Shown piece by piece: positions 1 to 11,553 of a DNA stretch of 64,000 nt (its first letter is position 1; each line of letters starts with the position of its first letter). Both the position numbers and the translations under genes were made by a program. This stretch comes from Triglochin maritima. Its lineage: Eukaryota; Streptophyta; Magnoliopsida; Alismatales; Juncaginaceae. Under the pieces are notes generated by a model. That model was given only the letters and a program-made list of their open reading frames with translations, searched no databases and was not told where the DNA came from. The DNA lies in NCBI GenBank assembly GCA_963682175.1, contig OY821784.1, positions 21,619,621 through 21,683,620 on the forward strand, in the 5' to 3' direction.

Positions 1-552
1 AGCTTTTTCCATGCCTATAAATAGAACTCTTCACCTTCCATTGTAATCACCCATTGTTTGGTGGCATTCTCTCTACTAAGGAGTGAGCCTTGAAGCAATA
101 ACTCAAGGTGGAGAAGGATGCTACCTTCAATGTGAGTCATTTGTAATAAAAGTTTATTTGTTTCTTTTAATCTTGTTTTGTTATGTTGTTTGTTTTGTGT
201 GGGTTGTTTTACTTTGTTTAATTTCTTGTTTAGTAATTTTAGTATCTTAGTTAAATGTTTTCTTTACTTAGTCTAATCAGTAGTGTAATGAGTAGTGAGT
301 AGTTCCATCCCCATTTGGGGGGTGGAGAAATATGTGATATAATTATGTAGTGTATTAAGTGTGTGTTATTTTTATCCCTTGAGCTTTATATGATTTCCAT
401 AACCATCTAATGGGTTTTCACTCTTATCTTTGATATGCTAATGCTCTTGAATGAAGCTTAGCTTATGCTTTGATTAGTGGACCTATTTTATGGGGAATGA
501 TAAGGTTAGGATATGGATGAAGTTAATATTGGAAACACAATTTGTAGTGTAT
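1..552 (+). repeat. Athila-type LTR, 5'-truncated by window edge
   Basis: Begins at the TATA region (tataaatagaac at about 16-27) and continues through the R/U5-like part with the family signature 'ccatccccatttggggggtggag' split over about 305-327. It matches the LTRs at 1271, 46278, 47580 and 59608. At about 552 the LTR sequence stops in 'gtgtatgtgtag' and switches to the element's 3' internal DNA, an LTR-to-internal recombination junction. Confidence 0.8.
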
Positions 553-1270
553 GTGTAGATAAGAAATAAGTGAGTAGGTCTTCTCTCTTCTCGCAAGACT
601 CCTGTCACTCGGGAAAGTAGGTCTGAGGGGACTTTGTGCCTGGTGCTTTCGAGTCAGCTGACTTGGGATGCGCAGACCGAACTCCCGTTACACGGGTGGT
701 AAGGATTGCCCTGTGTGGAGATTTGGGGAAAGGTGTACATGATAGTGTAAGTCCTCATAGGCAATGATGCACAAAACCTGACCCTGGGTGAATGAAGCTC
801 CAACTAATAAAAAGAAAAGAAAAAAAAGCAAATAAGAACCTTAATGGACTTTACACTTTGTATCACTTGAGGATGTTGAGGTTGTCCATGTCTTTCACTT
901 AAGTCCTTATTTAACTTGCACGAATGGTTCATTAGGCTAGGTGTGTGGACTGAATACCTATATAGAGTCGGCCCGTAGAATTATCGCGTCCAGTGATCGA
1001 TAAAAATGAGTCCATCAAGTCGAGTTTCTAGATTGAATAATGCATCTATGTTCGGATTTTGTGGATATATCTGATGAAAACCCTCAGGAGACAACACTCC
1101 TCTTGGTTAGCGACAAGGAGGTTCAACGGCTTGTTGCACGTGCTAAGTGCAACCGTGATTCCTACGAAAGTGAGTTAGGATTTCCCTATTTTTCGTATGT
1201 TGTTTCATTTCTTTCATTTTTCACTTTTTTGTTTTGCTTGGGACTAGCAAAAGTTAGGTGTTGGGGTATT
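553..1270 (+). mobile_element. Athila 3' internal non-coding fragment
   Basis: Non-coding 3' internal DNA of the Athila family, homologous to 45670-46277 on the + strand and to the reverse complement of 24656-25390. It holds the conserved 'gtgcaaccgtgattcctacg' segment and ends in a G-rich stretch (ggtgttggggtatt) right before the LTR, the position of the polypurine tract. The short open frame at 1040-1273 is not supported as a gene. Confidence 0.75.
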
Positions 1271-2834
1271 TGATTGACATTATATCATGCATATATTTGT
1301 GTCTTATATTCTTTAATTTAGCCTAAGCAATGCTACGTAACGAGTGTTATATTTATGTTTCAGGAATAAATAATTTTAGGTGGAAGAGTCTCAAAAAGGA
1401 CTCAAATGCAAGGGAAAGGACTAAGTTGCAAGACTTATGGTCTGAGATGAAAGAGAGAAGGACCCGAATGTGAAACCAAAAGGATTAATGAGTAAATCAA
1501 GAAGCTCCACACCTTAATGAAGAGTATTTTGGCAATTAAATCCAGGCCCAACCATCAACAACCAAATCAGGTTCATCAAACACCAAGAAATCAAGCAAGA
1601 ACGAAGCCAAAGAAATCCAGACCCGATCAGAAGAATATAGACCGCTGATTAGCGGTCCCTGACCGCCAATCAACAGTCAAGATGTCTTCAAATCGCACAT
1701 GCTTTGGTCGGATGTTAGATTAAGGTGTATTTAGTCCACATTTGGTATGCTTTTAGTCCCATACCGGGGTATTGTCCCGGATTACCTTTTTCAATGCCTA
1801 TAAATAGAACTCTTCACATTCCTTTGTATTCACCCATTGCTTGGTGGCATTCTCTCTACTTGGAGAAAGCCTTGAAGCAAAACTCAAGGTGGAGAAGAGT
1901 GCAACCTTCAATGTGAGTCATTTTAATAAAATAATTTTCTTAGTTTCATTTAATATTGTCTTGTCTTTTAATTCTTGCATTCTTCTTTAGTTTGATTTCT
2001 TTTCATTTAGCTTCTTTAATATTTCTTGCTTGCTTAGTTTAATTTCATTTCAGTACAATGTTTCATTTTGTTAATGTAGTTAGTGTAATGATTAGTGAGT
2101 AGTTTCATCCCCATTTGGGGGTGGAGAAATATGTGATATGATCATGTTGTGTATTAGGTATGTGTTATCTTAATCCCTTGAGCCTTATATGATTTCCATA
2201 ACCATCTAACGGGATTTCACTCTTGTCTTTGATATGCTAATGCTCTTGAATGAAGCTTAGCTTATGCTTAGATTAGTGGACCTATTTTATGGGGAATGAT
2301 AAGGTGAGGATATGGATGGAATTGATGAAGGAAACATGACTTGTAGTGTATGTGCTCTTGTTGCCCTTACCTTTATTAATGTCTTGTATGTTTTAATGAT
2401 TGGGTAAATCTTATTTCATGTAGAGGCATAGTGGGGTTTGGTCTTTATACTTGAGTTCATCTAGCTTCATTCCAATTATTGTCTTGTATGTTTTAATGAT
2501 ATCATCTTATCTTATTTCATGTGGAGGCAAAGTTGGATTTAGTTTTATGATTTTCATACACTACATGTTGTGATGAGCATAATTGAACACATACACATAC
2601 ACATATATTTGTATTCACATTCTTTCTCTACCCCCTTTGGGGTTTAGTTTTATTGCTTATTTTCCATTTCCTTTCACATTGTAGCGTAGTGTAGCTCATA
2701 ACTCATTTTCTCTCCTTTCTTTCCCACTCGCCTTCGAACAAACTAAAGTCGACACACCTCCCTATGGATCGACCCGTATTTGCCACCGCTTCAATGCGGT
2801 CGTGCACTTGCGGTTAATTAAAACAAATCAATCA
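1271..2834 (+). repeat. Full-length Athila-type LTR
   Basis: Starts TGATTGACAT and ends ATCAATCA, the family's inverted termini. It contains a degenerate palindrome pair (about 1640-1680), a TATA box (tataaatag near 1799-1807) and the family end block 'gtgcacttgcggtt'. It follows 3' internal DNA directly, so it is a 3' LTR; the rest of its element is gone. No target duplication could be matched because the left end is truncated. Confidence 0.85.
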
Positions 2835-3240
2835 GGATGCCAACACAGTGGTGGAAGGTACGCTTTTTATTGATGGTTTGGTAGATAGAGTGATGTTTTA
2901 TTGTGGGGCCACACAATCGCTCATCTCCGAGCAGTTTACGAGTCTGTTAGGCCATACCCTTGCGATGTTGACTACCAGTTTGGAGTCAGCACACCCCTGG
3001 ATTTGGTGGGCACTGTAGGGAGCTTCCTCCCCGGCACCACGATTATTTTGGGAGACCAGAAGTTTCCGGCCGAGCTGGTCTTGCTACCGATGGTAGACTT
3101 CGACATCATACTGGAGAAGGATTAACTGTCACAGTATGACGTTCGGGTCTTATGTTGTGAGAAGAAGAATACGATCATGAGGAAGGGCCTACCTGATGTG
3201 TTGATCAGGGGAACGAAGGACAAAGGGTTGTGAGGGGTGG
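2835..3240 (+). pseudogene. Chromovirus-like aspartic protease fragment
   Basis: Conceptual translation from about 2845 gives VEGTLFIDGLVDRV..., then CGATQSLIS, matching the protease of Ty3/gypsy chromoviruses, where the active site is normally D-S-G-A-T; the Asp codon is replaced here. A frameshift near 2950 moves the match to the frame ending VDFDIILEKD (family consensus resembles FDVILGMD), followed at once by a stop where a Trp is expected (family W-L-S-K-Y). The piece ends within the linker before the reverse transcriptase, and a different LTR-like segment follows. What is seen is motif similarity; family assignment is by recollection of chromovirus proteases. It cannot be active. Confidence 0.6.
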
Positions 3241-3685
3241 ATTTAGTCGACGATGACCGTGTGGCTCATCGAAAGTTAGTAATTCAGCAGGAGTTTTGCT
3301 GAAAATGGCCGACCGGTGTGTGCCTTGGTCGACCGTTGCTAGTGCAGTTGTAGGAGTTATTACCTTGCACTAGTCGAATGATGACTTGGGCGGTCGACTG
3401 GTCATGCATAGTAGGCAAGCTGCGGGACTTTTTGGTCAGACGGGTCCACTAAGCTGCTCGATCGGTTGCACTATTGGAGACACGGTTCAGGCCTAGTCCT
3501 TCTACACGGTCGACCGCCAAGAGATATTGTTCGACCGACAACTTAAGTTAACTAAAAACTTGTTCGACCGGATCTTCTTTGGGTTGACTGGTTGAAGACT
3601 TAGAGAACGTAGTAGTTTCTGTCAATATTCGGTCGACCAGGACCCCTTTGCCGTTCGACCGATTGAGCAGTTTTTACTCGTTTAA
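3241..3685 (+). repeat. LTR U3 fragment with CGGTCGACCG cluster
   Basis: Contains about ten exact or near copies of GGTCGACCG. Blocks such as 'gacccctttgccgttcgacc' (3647-3666) and 'gacaacttaagtt' (3537-3549) also occur in the same order in the solo LTR at 12253-14009 (about 12865-13100), so this is a piece of the same or a sister LTR. It abuts the protease scrap on the left and Athila LTR DNA on the right. Confidence 0.6.
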
Positions 3686-3985
3686 ACTACCACAAGTGCA
3701 CGACGTCGGTGAAGACGTGACAAATACGGGTCGATCCACGGGGAGGAGAGACCACTCTGGTTTTTCAGAAATCAAGTGGCAACAACAAGGGAGAAGAGTT
3801 TGTCTAAGCCAATCTATGCTACACTAAACTACTAAAAAGAGAAATGCAACGGAAAGTGATTAACGATTACCTCGAACTAAACTAAAGAAATTTAACACTA
3901 AGCTGGAATCAGTAAGAGAAAGACCCCTTAGGGGGTGGAGTGATTACACATATACAATAAGAAGGTAAGAATGCATTCCTATAGG
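3686..3985 (-). repeat. Divergent LTR 3' piece (R/U5-like)
   Basis: Contains 'acaagtgcacgacgtcggtgaagacgtgacaaatacgggtcgatcc' over about 3692-3736, the end block seen in all Athila LTRs here, and 'ccccttagggggtggag' (3925-3941). It differs strongly from the 5' LTR at 10177-11553 and resembles more the 'gaagacgtggcaaatac' version of the LTR at 33447. It is truncated on its U3 side at the integrase junction. Confidence 0.65.
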
Positions 3986-4680
3986 CAATGCTCATGCTTG
4001 ACGGGTAGGTGTCAAGCCTTGCCGTACACTACCTGATATGTGGACATACCCAAATTGGTCTTACACATGGTGCGGAAGGCCCACAACGCGTCAATTAACT
4101 TAGTTGACCAATCCTTCCTCGAGGAATTAACCGTCTTCTCAAAGACTTGCTTTAATTGACGGTTAAAGACTTCGACCGACGCACTAGTTTGCGGATGATA
4201 TGGGGTCGTAAGCTTGTGGGTGATCGAATATTTTCTCATAAGCGCTTCAAAGGAGCGATTACAGAAGTGGGTACCCTTATCGCTGATTATGGTACGAGGA
4301 GTACCAAATCGCGCAAAAATGTCCCTTAAGAATTTGGTGACAACCCTGTTGTCATTGGTATTTGTGGGGATAGCCTCAACCCACTTAGACACATAGTCAA
4401 CAAACACCAGAATGTAAACATTTCCAAACAAATTCGGGAAGGGACCCATAAAGTCGATTCCCCTCACATCAAATATGTCGACAACAAGGACATTTTGCAA
4501 AGGCATCATGTCACGTCGACTAATCCTGCCAAGGCGCTTACACCTATCATATTGCTTACAAAAGTTGTAAGCCTCTTTGAACAGAGAAGGCCAGTAGTAT
4601 CCAGATTGGAGCACCTTGGCGGCAGTTTTCTTTGCTCCAAAGTGACATCCACATGCCTTAGAGTGGCAGAAATGGATCAC
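3986..4680 (-). pseudogene. Athila integrase (broken)
   Basis: Frame 4680-4012 encodes the H-H-C-C zinc-binding head (HFCHSK...CKQYDRCKR, residues about 3-48) and the catalytic core with all three acidic residues visible: Asp in GIDFMGPF, Asp in IISDKGTHF and Glu in SVEVFNRQLK. It ends at VVYGKA with a TGA where the family has the Cys of KACHLP; sequence like HLPV follows for a few codons before LTR DNA begins. Integrase would insert the cDNA into chromosomes in the nucleus. The C-terminal domain is missing, so this copy is dead even though the catalytic triad survives. Confidence 0.85.
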
Positions 4681-5290
4681 ACTTTCGAACTTCTTATCTG
4701 GGATGCACCGCCTGAAAATTTGGTCAGAGCAGCATTTGAATAGGTAGGGGTCGTCCCTGTGAAAGAATCTGACATAAGATCTAAGTTTTGGTTTGGTCAG
4801 ATTTTGACCAACCCACAGGAAGTTTCTCGGTCACGAGGTAGTTCATGATGTCGGCAAACCAAGGGTTATCTTCGATCGTGAAAAACTGCTCGTCAGGAAA
4901 TTTGTCATTAATAATTTGGTCCCGTGGGTTGGTCGTCTCTAGACGAGACAGGTGGTCTGCTACAACTTTTTCACACCCGTTTTTGACCCGAATCTCGAGA
5001 TCGAATTCTTGTAACAACAAGATCCATATCAAGAGTTAGGATTTTGCATCTTTCTTCGCCATGAGGTGCTTGATGGTTGTATGATCAGATTAGATAATCA
5101 CGTGGGAGCCAATCAAGTACGATCGGAATTTCTCCAAACCAAATACGATCACTAAGAATTCTTTCTCGGTCACAATGTAGTTCAATTGGGCATCATTGAG
5201 TGTTCTACTGGCATAGTAGATCACATGAGACAATTTGTCCAATCGTTGCCCAAGCACTGCTCCCACAGCGAAGTCAGATGGATCAAACAT
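4681..5290 (-). pseudogene. Athila RNase H and linker (broken)
   Basis: Two overlapping pieces. Frame 5290-5090 gives FDPSDFAVGAVLGQRLDK, the start of the gypsy RNase H with its first catalytic Asp. Frame 5032-4781 gives ILLLQEFDLEIRVKNG...VADHLSRL, the end of RNase H and the start of the linker to integrase. A frameshift or stop separates them around 5040-5090, and the frame is also shifted against the RT upstream. RNase H removes the RNA strand during cDNA synthesis. Confidence 0.8.
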
Positions 5291-6228
5291 TAACTGGGAG
5301 ATGACGTCAACTCTTTCTTCAAGGTCAAAAAAGCATGGTGGAAATCCGGTGTGAACTCAAAAATGGCATCCTTAGCCAATAAGGCGGTGAGAGGTCGAGC
5401 AATTTTGCTAAAATCCGTAATGAACCGCCGATAGAATCTAGCATGCCCAAAAAAGGCGCGGATATCCTTCACATTACGTGGAGGTGGGAGATTAACAATA
5501 AGTCCTACTTTGGCAGGATCGACCTCAATTCCCCTACTTGAGACCACATGTCCAAGTACAATCCCTCGCTTCACCATGAAGTGACATTTCTCCCAATTGA
5601 GAGCGAGCTTCTTCTCACGGCATCGCTTGAGGACAAGGCTCAAGTGACGAAGGCACTCATCAAAGGAAGCGCCAAATATGGAAAAGTCGCCCATGAAGAT
5701 CTCAAGGAAACGCTCAACCATATCGGAGAAGATGCTGATCATACACCTTTGAAACGTTGCTGGCGCATTACATAACCCAAAGGGCATGCGACGGTAGGCA
5801 AACGTGCCAAAGGGACAAGTAAATGTGGTTTTCTCTTGATCCTCGGGGGTGATGGGAATTTGGTTGGAACCGGAGTATCCATCAAGAAAACAAGAATACT
5901 CATGTCCGGCCAACCTTTCCAACATCTGATCAATGAATGGCAATGGGAAATGATCTTTCCGCGTTGCCGCATTGAGCTTGCGATAATCAACGCAAACTCG
6001 CCAACCAGCTTGCAGGCGTGTCGGGATAAACTCATTATGCTCATTCTCAACAACCGTCACGCCTGACTTCTTGGGAACCACATGGACATGACTCACCCAT
6101 GAACTATCAGAGATAGGATAGATTATACCATTATCCAAGCACTTAAGAACCTCCTTTCGGACGGTTTCTTTCAGTACAGGATTCAATCTTCGTTGTGGGT
6201 CACGGCGGGGCCTAGAATCATCTTCCAT
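5290..6228 (-). pseudogene. Athila reverse transcriptase with lost active-site Asp
   Basis: A 312-codon frame with the gypsy RT blocks in order: VCVDYRKLNAATRKDHFPLPF, CFLDGYSG, CPFGTFAYRRMPFGLCNAPA, then the catalytic box, LGHVVSSRGIEVDPAK and FYRRFITDFSKIA. The catalytic box reads F-M-G-D-F; the family has F-M-D-D-F. The Gly codon is at 5689-5691 on the - strand, a single GAC-to-GGC type change that removes one of the two adjacent catalytic aspartates. The frame is otherwise open, so this may be an early inactivating change. RT copies element RNA into DNA in the cytoplasmic particle. Confidence 0.88.
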
Positions 6229-7255
6229 GTGGATCTGATGCTGAAAATACCTGGGTTGATTCCCTTGATGTCCTTAAAGGACCATCCGATAACCTCTTTG
6301 TTTTCAAAGAGCACTTTTTTGAGGGCAACCTCTTGATCTTTTGCAAGATCAGAAGCTATAATGAGTGGCAAGGTCTCATCATCCCCTAAACAGATGTATT
6401 TGAGGCTATCGGGAAGCGGTTTAAGCTCAACCTTAGGTGGGTCCTTGTTGGATTCAGAGTTACTTTCAAGTGGCTCAAGGGCCACAGGGTAGGAGGAGCA
6501 AGCACCCAGATGTGCCTCTTCTTCCAAAGTTTCACAGGTGGATTCCTCAAGATCATCTTCACTCACAACCTGGTCATTAGGCACCTCAATAATATGTCGA
6601 TGTGAGTCGAACATGCCTAATGACTCGGGCTCATCCGTGTCCTGAATGAAATTGGCTCCGACAACATCGTCGAAGAGCCCAGGTTGCCTACTAAGAGTAA
6701 AAATGTGGAAATCCGCCGTGAGGTTTCCAAGGGACAACCTTATCAAGCCATTGTGACAATTGATCAAAGCATTAAATGTCACAAGAAATGGCCTCCCAAG
6801 AATCACTGGAATTTGTCTTTGTGGGTTGGACACAGGTTCAGTATCCAAGATGATGAAATCAACTGGAAATAGAACTCTCCCACTTTAATAAGGACATCCT
6901 CTACACTCCCTCGTGGAATCTTGACGGATTTGTCAGCCAACTAGAGGGTTGTCCTCGTTGGTTTAAGATCGCCTATTCCAAGGTTGACATAGACAGAGTA
7001 GGGCAGGAGGTTCACAGATGCTCCCAAATCCATTAAAGCTTGATGAATTGTCACATTACCGATCATGCAAGAGACAGTAGGATAACCGAGGTCCTTGTAT
7101 TTGACTTGCATGGGTTGTGTCAGTATCGAGCTCACATTGGCATCCAAAAATGTATTTTTGGGAACATTTGTTCTTCTCTTAATGGTACAGAGGTCCTTAA
7201 GGAACTTGGCATACAATGGCATTTGCTGAACAACGTCCAACAACAGAATGTTCAC
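6183..7255 (-). pseudogene. Athila protease and PR-RT linker (broken)
   Basis: Frame 7255-6941 carries the protease with ALMDLGASVNLLPYSVY; DLGAS is the Athila form of the aspartic-protease active site. A stop follows at PTRTTL, after which LADKSVKIPRGSVEDVL continues. Frame 6848-6183 carries ILGRPFL and the acidic linker (YPVALEPLES..., SLKYICLGDDETLPLIIASDL) leading to RT. At least one stop and two frame changes interrupt it. The linker matters because pieces of it (PVALEP, the LPLTIV-like block) reappear in the chimeric frame of the young derivative at 26298-27809. Confidence 0.8.
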
Positions 7256-9090
7256 CTTGACTTGCCTAAGTACCTCGACGATTTTGTCTCAATGCTCATC
7301 ACATTTTTAGTCAAACTATGAGGGAATGGTGCCTTGGGGACATAACTATCATGAGAAGGAGTCTCAGAATTAGGTTCCTTGAAAGACTCAAGACCCTCCT
7401 CGGAAGAGTCACCAACAGGGTTGGCTTCAGGCATTTCCACATTGTTGTCAACAACCCTTCCCGATCTTAAGGTATGGACAACATTTGCATGTTGGGAAGG
7501 GTCACTTTCACCATTGTGCACATTCTGCCTAGCCTGAGCAGGTTGACCCCTGGGATTTACCACAGGTTGACTGGGTAACTGACCCTTTTCGCGTTCAGGG
7601 AATTAATGAGCCAACTGGCTAACTTGCATTTCCAAAGCTTTGACTGTACTTTGCATGCTCTGCATGAACGCTTGTAGGGTCAGATCACTAGAAGGGTCCT
7701 TGGGGTCAACCCGCTGGGGTAGTGGAGTTTGGTTAGAATAACCCGACGACGAGGCCTGAGCAGGTTGGTAATTATGGTGCTGAGACCTTTGATGTGGGGG
7801 TTGGTAGGTCGCCGATGGGCGTGGAGGTTGAGGTTGAGCGTGCGAGCTGTGACCGTGACCCCCACTAGGCCCCCAAGAGAAGTTAGGATGGTTATGCCAT
7901 CCCGGGTTGTAAGAGTGACTGTACGGGTCGTTACAGAGTCTGTGTTGATACATCGCATTTGCATACTCAGTATCCCTTGGAAGGTAAGCGCATTCCAAGT
8001 CATCATAGCCCGTAAGTTCACACCTACTACACCCGAGAGTAGCGACCTGAGCTACAGGAGCTCGGTCAAACTCTAAACTCTCAATCCTACGCATGAGAGC
8101 AGCCAATTCAGACGTGATAGTTGACTCAACTTGATATGATCCAGCTCGACCAGAAGACCTGACGGCGGGTGGCTTTCTCATGCTGTCCCACTCAAAGGTA
8201 CGTTCAGCCATTAACTCAAAAGTGTCCCATACCTCATTGATGGGTTTCATTTGGAAATCACCATGACACATCGACTCCAATAATGTGCGGGTGTTGTAGT
8301 TGAGGCCCTCATAGACAATCTGGCACAACTGCCATAACTCAAGTCCATGATGAGGGCACTGCTAGGGAAGGTCCTTGAACCTCTCAAAGAAAGCATGAAA
8401 ATATTCGGTCTCAGTCTGATACATTTGATGTATCCGGTGCCGTATCTGTTGAGTTTTCCTTTGAGGGAAAAAACTCTTCAGAAAGACGGTCACAAAGTCA
8501 ACCAACGACCGAATAGAGCTCGCCGGGAGGTTGTACATCCATTTCTTCGCGTTATCCTTCAATGCGAAAGAAATCATCCTCAACCGGACTGAATCCTCAT
8601 CAAGTTGTTGAAGCTTGAACATGGAGCATACTTCCTCAAATTCACGTATAAAAATATACGGATCCTCCTTATTGGCAGTGAAGGTAGGAAGCATGCTCAC
8701 ATGTTGAGGTTTCAGTTCATAGTTGTTCCCGCGAGCTGGGGGAAGAACTATGCAAGAAGGTTGCACGACCCGAACAGGATGGGTCCGCTCCCACAAAGTC
8801 ATTGGCCTATCCTGTCGAGCTAAAGGTGGTGGTGCACCAAGAACTCGATCCTGACTGAATCCCTCTTCCGTTCGAGTCAGAGGAGGAGGAGGAGGAGGAG
8901 GAGGAGGTCTACTTGGTGGCGGGAGTGGACCGAGGTAATCCATGTATGGAACCCCGTCTCCCCGATCCCCATGAGATGACTCAGCCTCACGCTCCAAAGG
9001 AGCACGAGGTGGAGATGGCTGATCACTTAGACCATCCATCTCAGAAAAATGCATTCTCTCAAGTCGAGCGCTCTCTCCAGAACGAGCCAA
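7252..9090 (-). pseudogene. Athila gag (capsid, nucleocapsid), two in-frame stops
   Basis: One reading frame from about 9054 (first ATG, MHFSEMDG) to 7252 is interrupted only by an amber codon after FERFKDLP (about 8359) and a TAA after VSQLAH (about 7600). The N-terminal part has a proline run coded by a GGA/TCC microsatellite (8881-8906), then the retrotransposon gag capsid region (ELKPQHVSML, EDPYIFIREFEEVC, DNAKKWMYNLP, FFPQRKTQQIRHRI). The second part has a Cys-rich knuckle remnant (CSRCELTGYDDLEC, His replaced) and a Pro/Gln/His-rich tail, then LPSQPVVNPRGQ. Gag forms the particle that packages element RNA. The two nonsense changes without frame loss indicate point-mutation decay. Confidence 0.85.
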
Positions 9091-10152
9091 ACCTCATATA
9101 AAACGCTTGACTCGACTAAAATAACACACAACGGAATGTGTACTCAAAGGAGGAGACTACTCGTAGAAAATAGATGAGGAGATGACTCAGATGAGGAGGG
9201 AAGAATCCTTAGAGATAGCGTGGGTAGTGGTGATGGTAGAAGTCTAATTTAGCAAGCACGGCTCAAACAACTTAAAGCTATGAGTCCTTAGGCTAGACGA
9301 CACCTAACTTCGAGGTCACTAGTCTCGACACGCCTCACCTCCCTACAAGGAAGACCACAATGCCCAGCAAGTGATACAAGATCCGGTGATCCAGTACCTC
9401 CTACTATCGACAAGGCAGGCGACGCCGATCAAGTCATGACGGTCTCGGCTAGATTACTCTCGTAGTGCGTCCGAAATCCTTTGGGCCAATGTCTACTTGA
9501 TTTTAGAATTAAGGCTTTTATTAAGAGTGATTTTTGGGGACAAGGAAAGGGTGATGAAATCCCCCACCTTATCTTTTATGGGACAACCCAACCTTAGTAG
9601 CGTTTTTATCCTAAATCTAGCAATCAACTCTCCAATCAAACGCTCAACTCACTCTTGTCATAATGCACCTTACTAACAAATGCATGCTTGAACCATGCAT
9701 GAATGAGGGAATGAGTGCACATACCTCACGCCAACAATCAACAACAAAAATGTAAAGCAAAGAAAAGACAAATGCGTGCAAGGTCTACAAATGATGCATG
9801 ACCTAGATGGCAATCAATCTACTCTTTTGCTTTGAGTTTTAAGGTCCAAGTTGATTAAAGGGGATTGATTGTTAATCTGGGGGCAAGCTATAAGTCACAA
9901 CATGCAAGATTGAGCTCCCAGACCACTACAATGAACAAACAAACAACCATAACAAATATTGGAGAAAATAGAGCTCCCCAGGCCGCCAATTGGCGGTCCC
10001 AGACCGCTAATTGGCCGTCACTGTGGTGGATTTCTGACTCCAATTCCTCTAGTCGCCTCCCCTTGATGCCAAGATATCCCTGAAACAAACAAAAATTAAA
10101 ACAAAAATTAAAACAACTCGAATCGTCCAAACCAAAGTCTGGACAGAACACG
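9091..10152 (-). mobile_element. Athila 5' leader
   Basis: Non-coding leader between primer site and gag, homologous to 27850-28918 in the young derivative (shared 'gtgataccagatccggagatccagtacctcctactatcgac'-like block, here about 9371-9410). It contains two adjacent dyad repeats about 135-190 bases downstream of the primer site in element orientation: GGCCGCCAATTGGCGGTCC at 9981-9999 and a degenerate partner at 10001-10020. No coding region is supported here. Confidence 0.65.
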
Positions 10153-10170
10153 TCCCCGACAACGGCGCCA
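10153..10170 (-). promoter_or_regulatory. Primer-binding site, tRNA-Asp type
   Basis: The + strand reads TCCCCGACAACGGCGCCA, which equals the 3' end of plant tRNA-Asp with one mismatch (family TCCCCGGCAACGGCGCCA, from memory of the tRNA). It lies 6 bases inside the LTR end at 10177, the standard place for minus-strand priming. Use of tRNA-Asp agrees with the Athila assignment. Confidence 0.85.
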
Positions 10171-10176
10171 AAAACT

Positions 10177-11553
10177 TGATTGAATCAGTTATAATAAACC
10201 ACAAGTACACGACCATGTTGAAGCGGTGGAAAATACGGGTCGATCCACAGGGAGGTGTGTCGACTTTAGTTTATTCGAAGGCGAGTGGGAAAGAAAGGAG
10301 AGAAAGGATTGATTAAACTAAACTACACTAAACTAGTAAACTAGAAAGGAGGAAATGAAAGCACGAAATTAACTAAAATAAGCTAAGCAACTACTAAGAA
10401 GAAAGATAAATCTCAGGAATGGGAAATACCCCTAAGGGGTGGAGTGTGTGTGTACACATGAAATAAGTGTGGTGAATGCATACAATAAGCTGAAGTATAG
10501 TTAGTGTTTGTTAATGCATAAGAAGTACCTAATGACAAGACCTATCATTTAAAGCACTAACCAAGGTGATTAATATGAGCATGACAAGTTTGTTATTAAG
10601 AACATAAACAACCATGGAATGTACCTAAACATTATGTAAGAAAACATCGAGTAAAAGTTCTTATTAATTCAAACAAGCATACTAACATTTCTCACATACA
10701 ACAATGTTTAGCATTCATACCATCTACATAACATGTATACACATATACTCCACCCCCAAAGGGGAATGGAACTACTCACACATATTTAAACTAACATTTA
10801 TACTAGGGAAAGAAAACATGCTTAAACTAATTATAAGAAGACTAAAACAACAAGTTAACTAAGTATGCAAGAATTAAAAAGACAAGACAATATGAAGAAA
10901 ACTTAACAAAACATCTATTATTACTCACTTAATTACAAGTAGCCTCTCTCCACTAGGGTTTTTTCTTCAAGGCTTTAACTCCTAGTAGAGAGGATGGCCA
11001 CCAAGAGAGAGATGGGATACAAAGGAGGAGGAAGAGTTCTATTTATAGCCATAGAAAAAGGTTATCCGGGACAATCCCCCAGTATGGGACTAATACAATA
11101 CAAAAAATAGACATAACACACAATTATACAAGACCTGACCAAACCACATCGGATCCGGAGCAACCCGGACTGCCAATTAGCGGTCTACAGGGTTTGGATC
11201 CGGTCTGGAATTTTTGTGGGCTTTTCTGGATAGCTTTCTTCGTGTATGATGTATCCAAGTTGGTTGCTTGAGCTCCGACCCGAATCGAATTGCCAAAATA
11301 CTCCCCATGATGGTGTGGAGTTTCCTGATTTGCTCAATGGTCCTTTGGGCTTACATTCAGGTCCTTCTTCGTTGCATCTTAGTCCCTAAGTCTCTCAAAT
11401 CAGTCATTTTTCCAGCTTTTAGGCCTTTTTATGCCTATTCTCCTCAATCCTGTTTATTCCTGAAAGTCAAACATAAAACTCGTTACGCAGAATTGCTTAG
11501 GTAAAAGATAATGGATATAAGACACAAATGTATGCATGATATGATGTCAATCA
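10177..11553 (-). repeat. 5' LTR of the Athila-like element
   Basis: On + the LTR begins TGATTGAATCAG and ends GATGTCAATCA, the inverted termini of the family. TATA region: 'ttctatttatagcc' near 11037-11050 (- strand promoter). The pyrimidine/purine end block 'cctaaggggtggag' (10432-10445) resembles the LTR at 51755-53143 more than the others, so at least two LTR subtypes exist in the window. Confidence 0.8.

Larger units (their letters stand above)
3686..11553 (-). mobile_element. Athila-like Ty3/gypsy retrotransposon, degenerate
   Basis: On the - strand the order is: 5' LTR (11553-10177), tRNA-Asp primer site, leader, gag, protease, reverse transcriptase, RNase H, integrase, and a short LTR piece at 3686-3985. 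This order is that of Ty3/gypsy elements, and the protease (DLGASVN) and RT (CPFGTFAYRRMPFGLCNAPA) sequences are typical of Athila. No env-like frame, polypurine tract or 3' U3 remains: integrase runs almost straight into R/U5-like LTR DNA. The two LTR pieces are very different from each other, so the element is a mosaic and not one simple insertion. Multiple nonsense codons and frameshifts make it non-functional. Confidence 0.85.

Noticed and set aside
8881..8906. GGA microsatellite as an independent repeat feature
   Set aside because: It codes the proline run of gag in frame and is explained by the gene.
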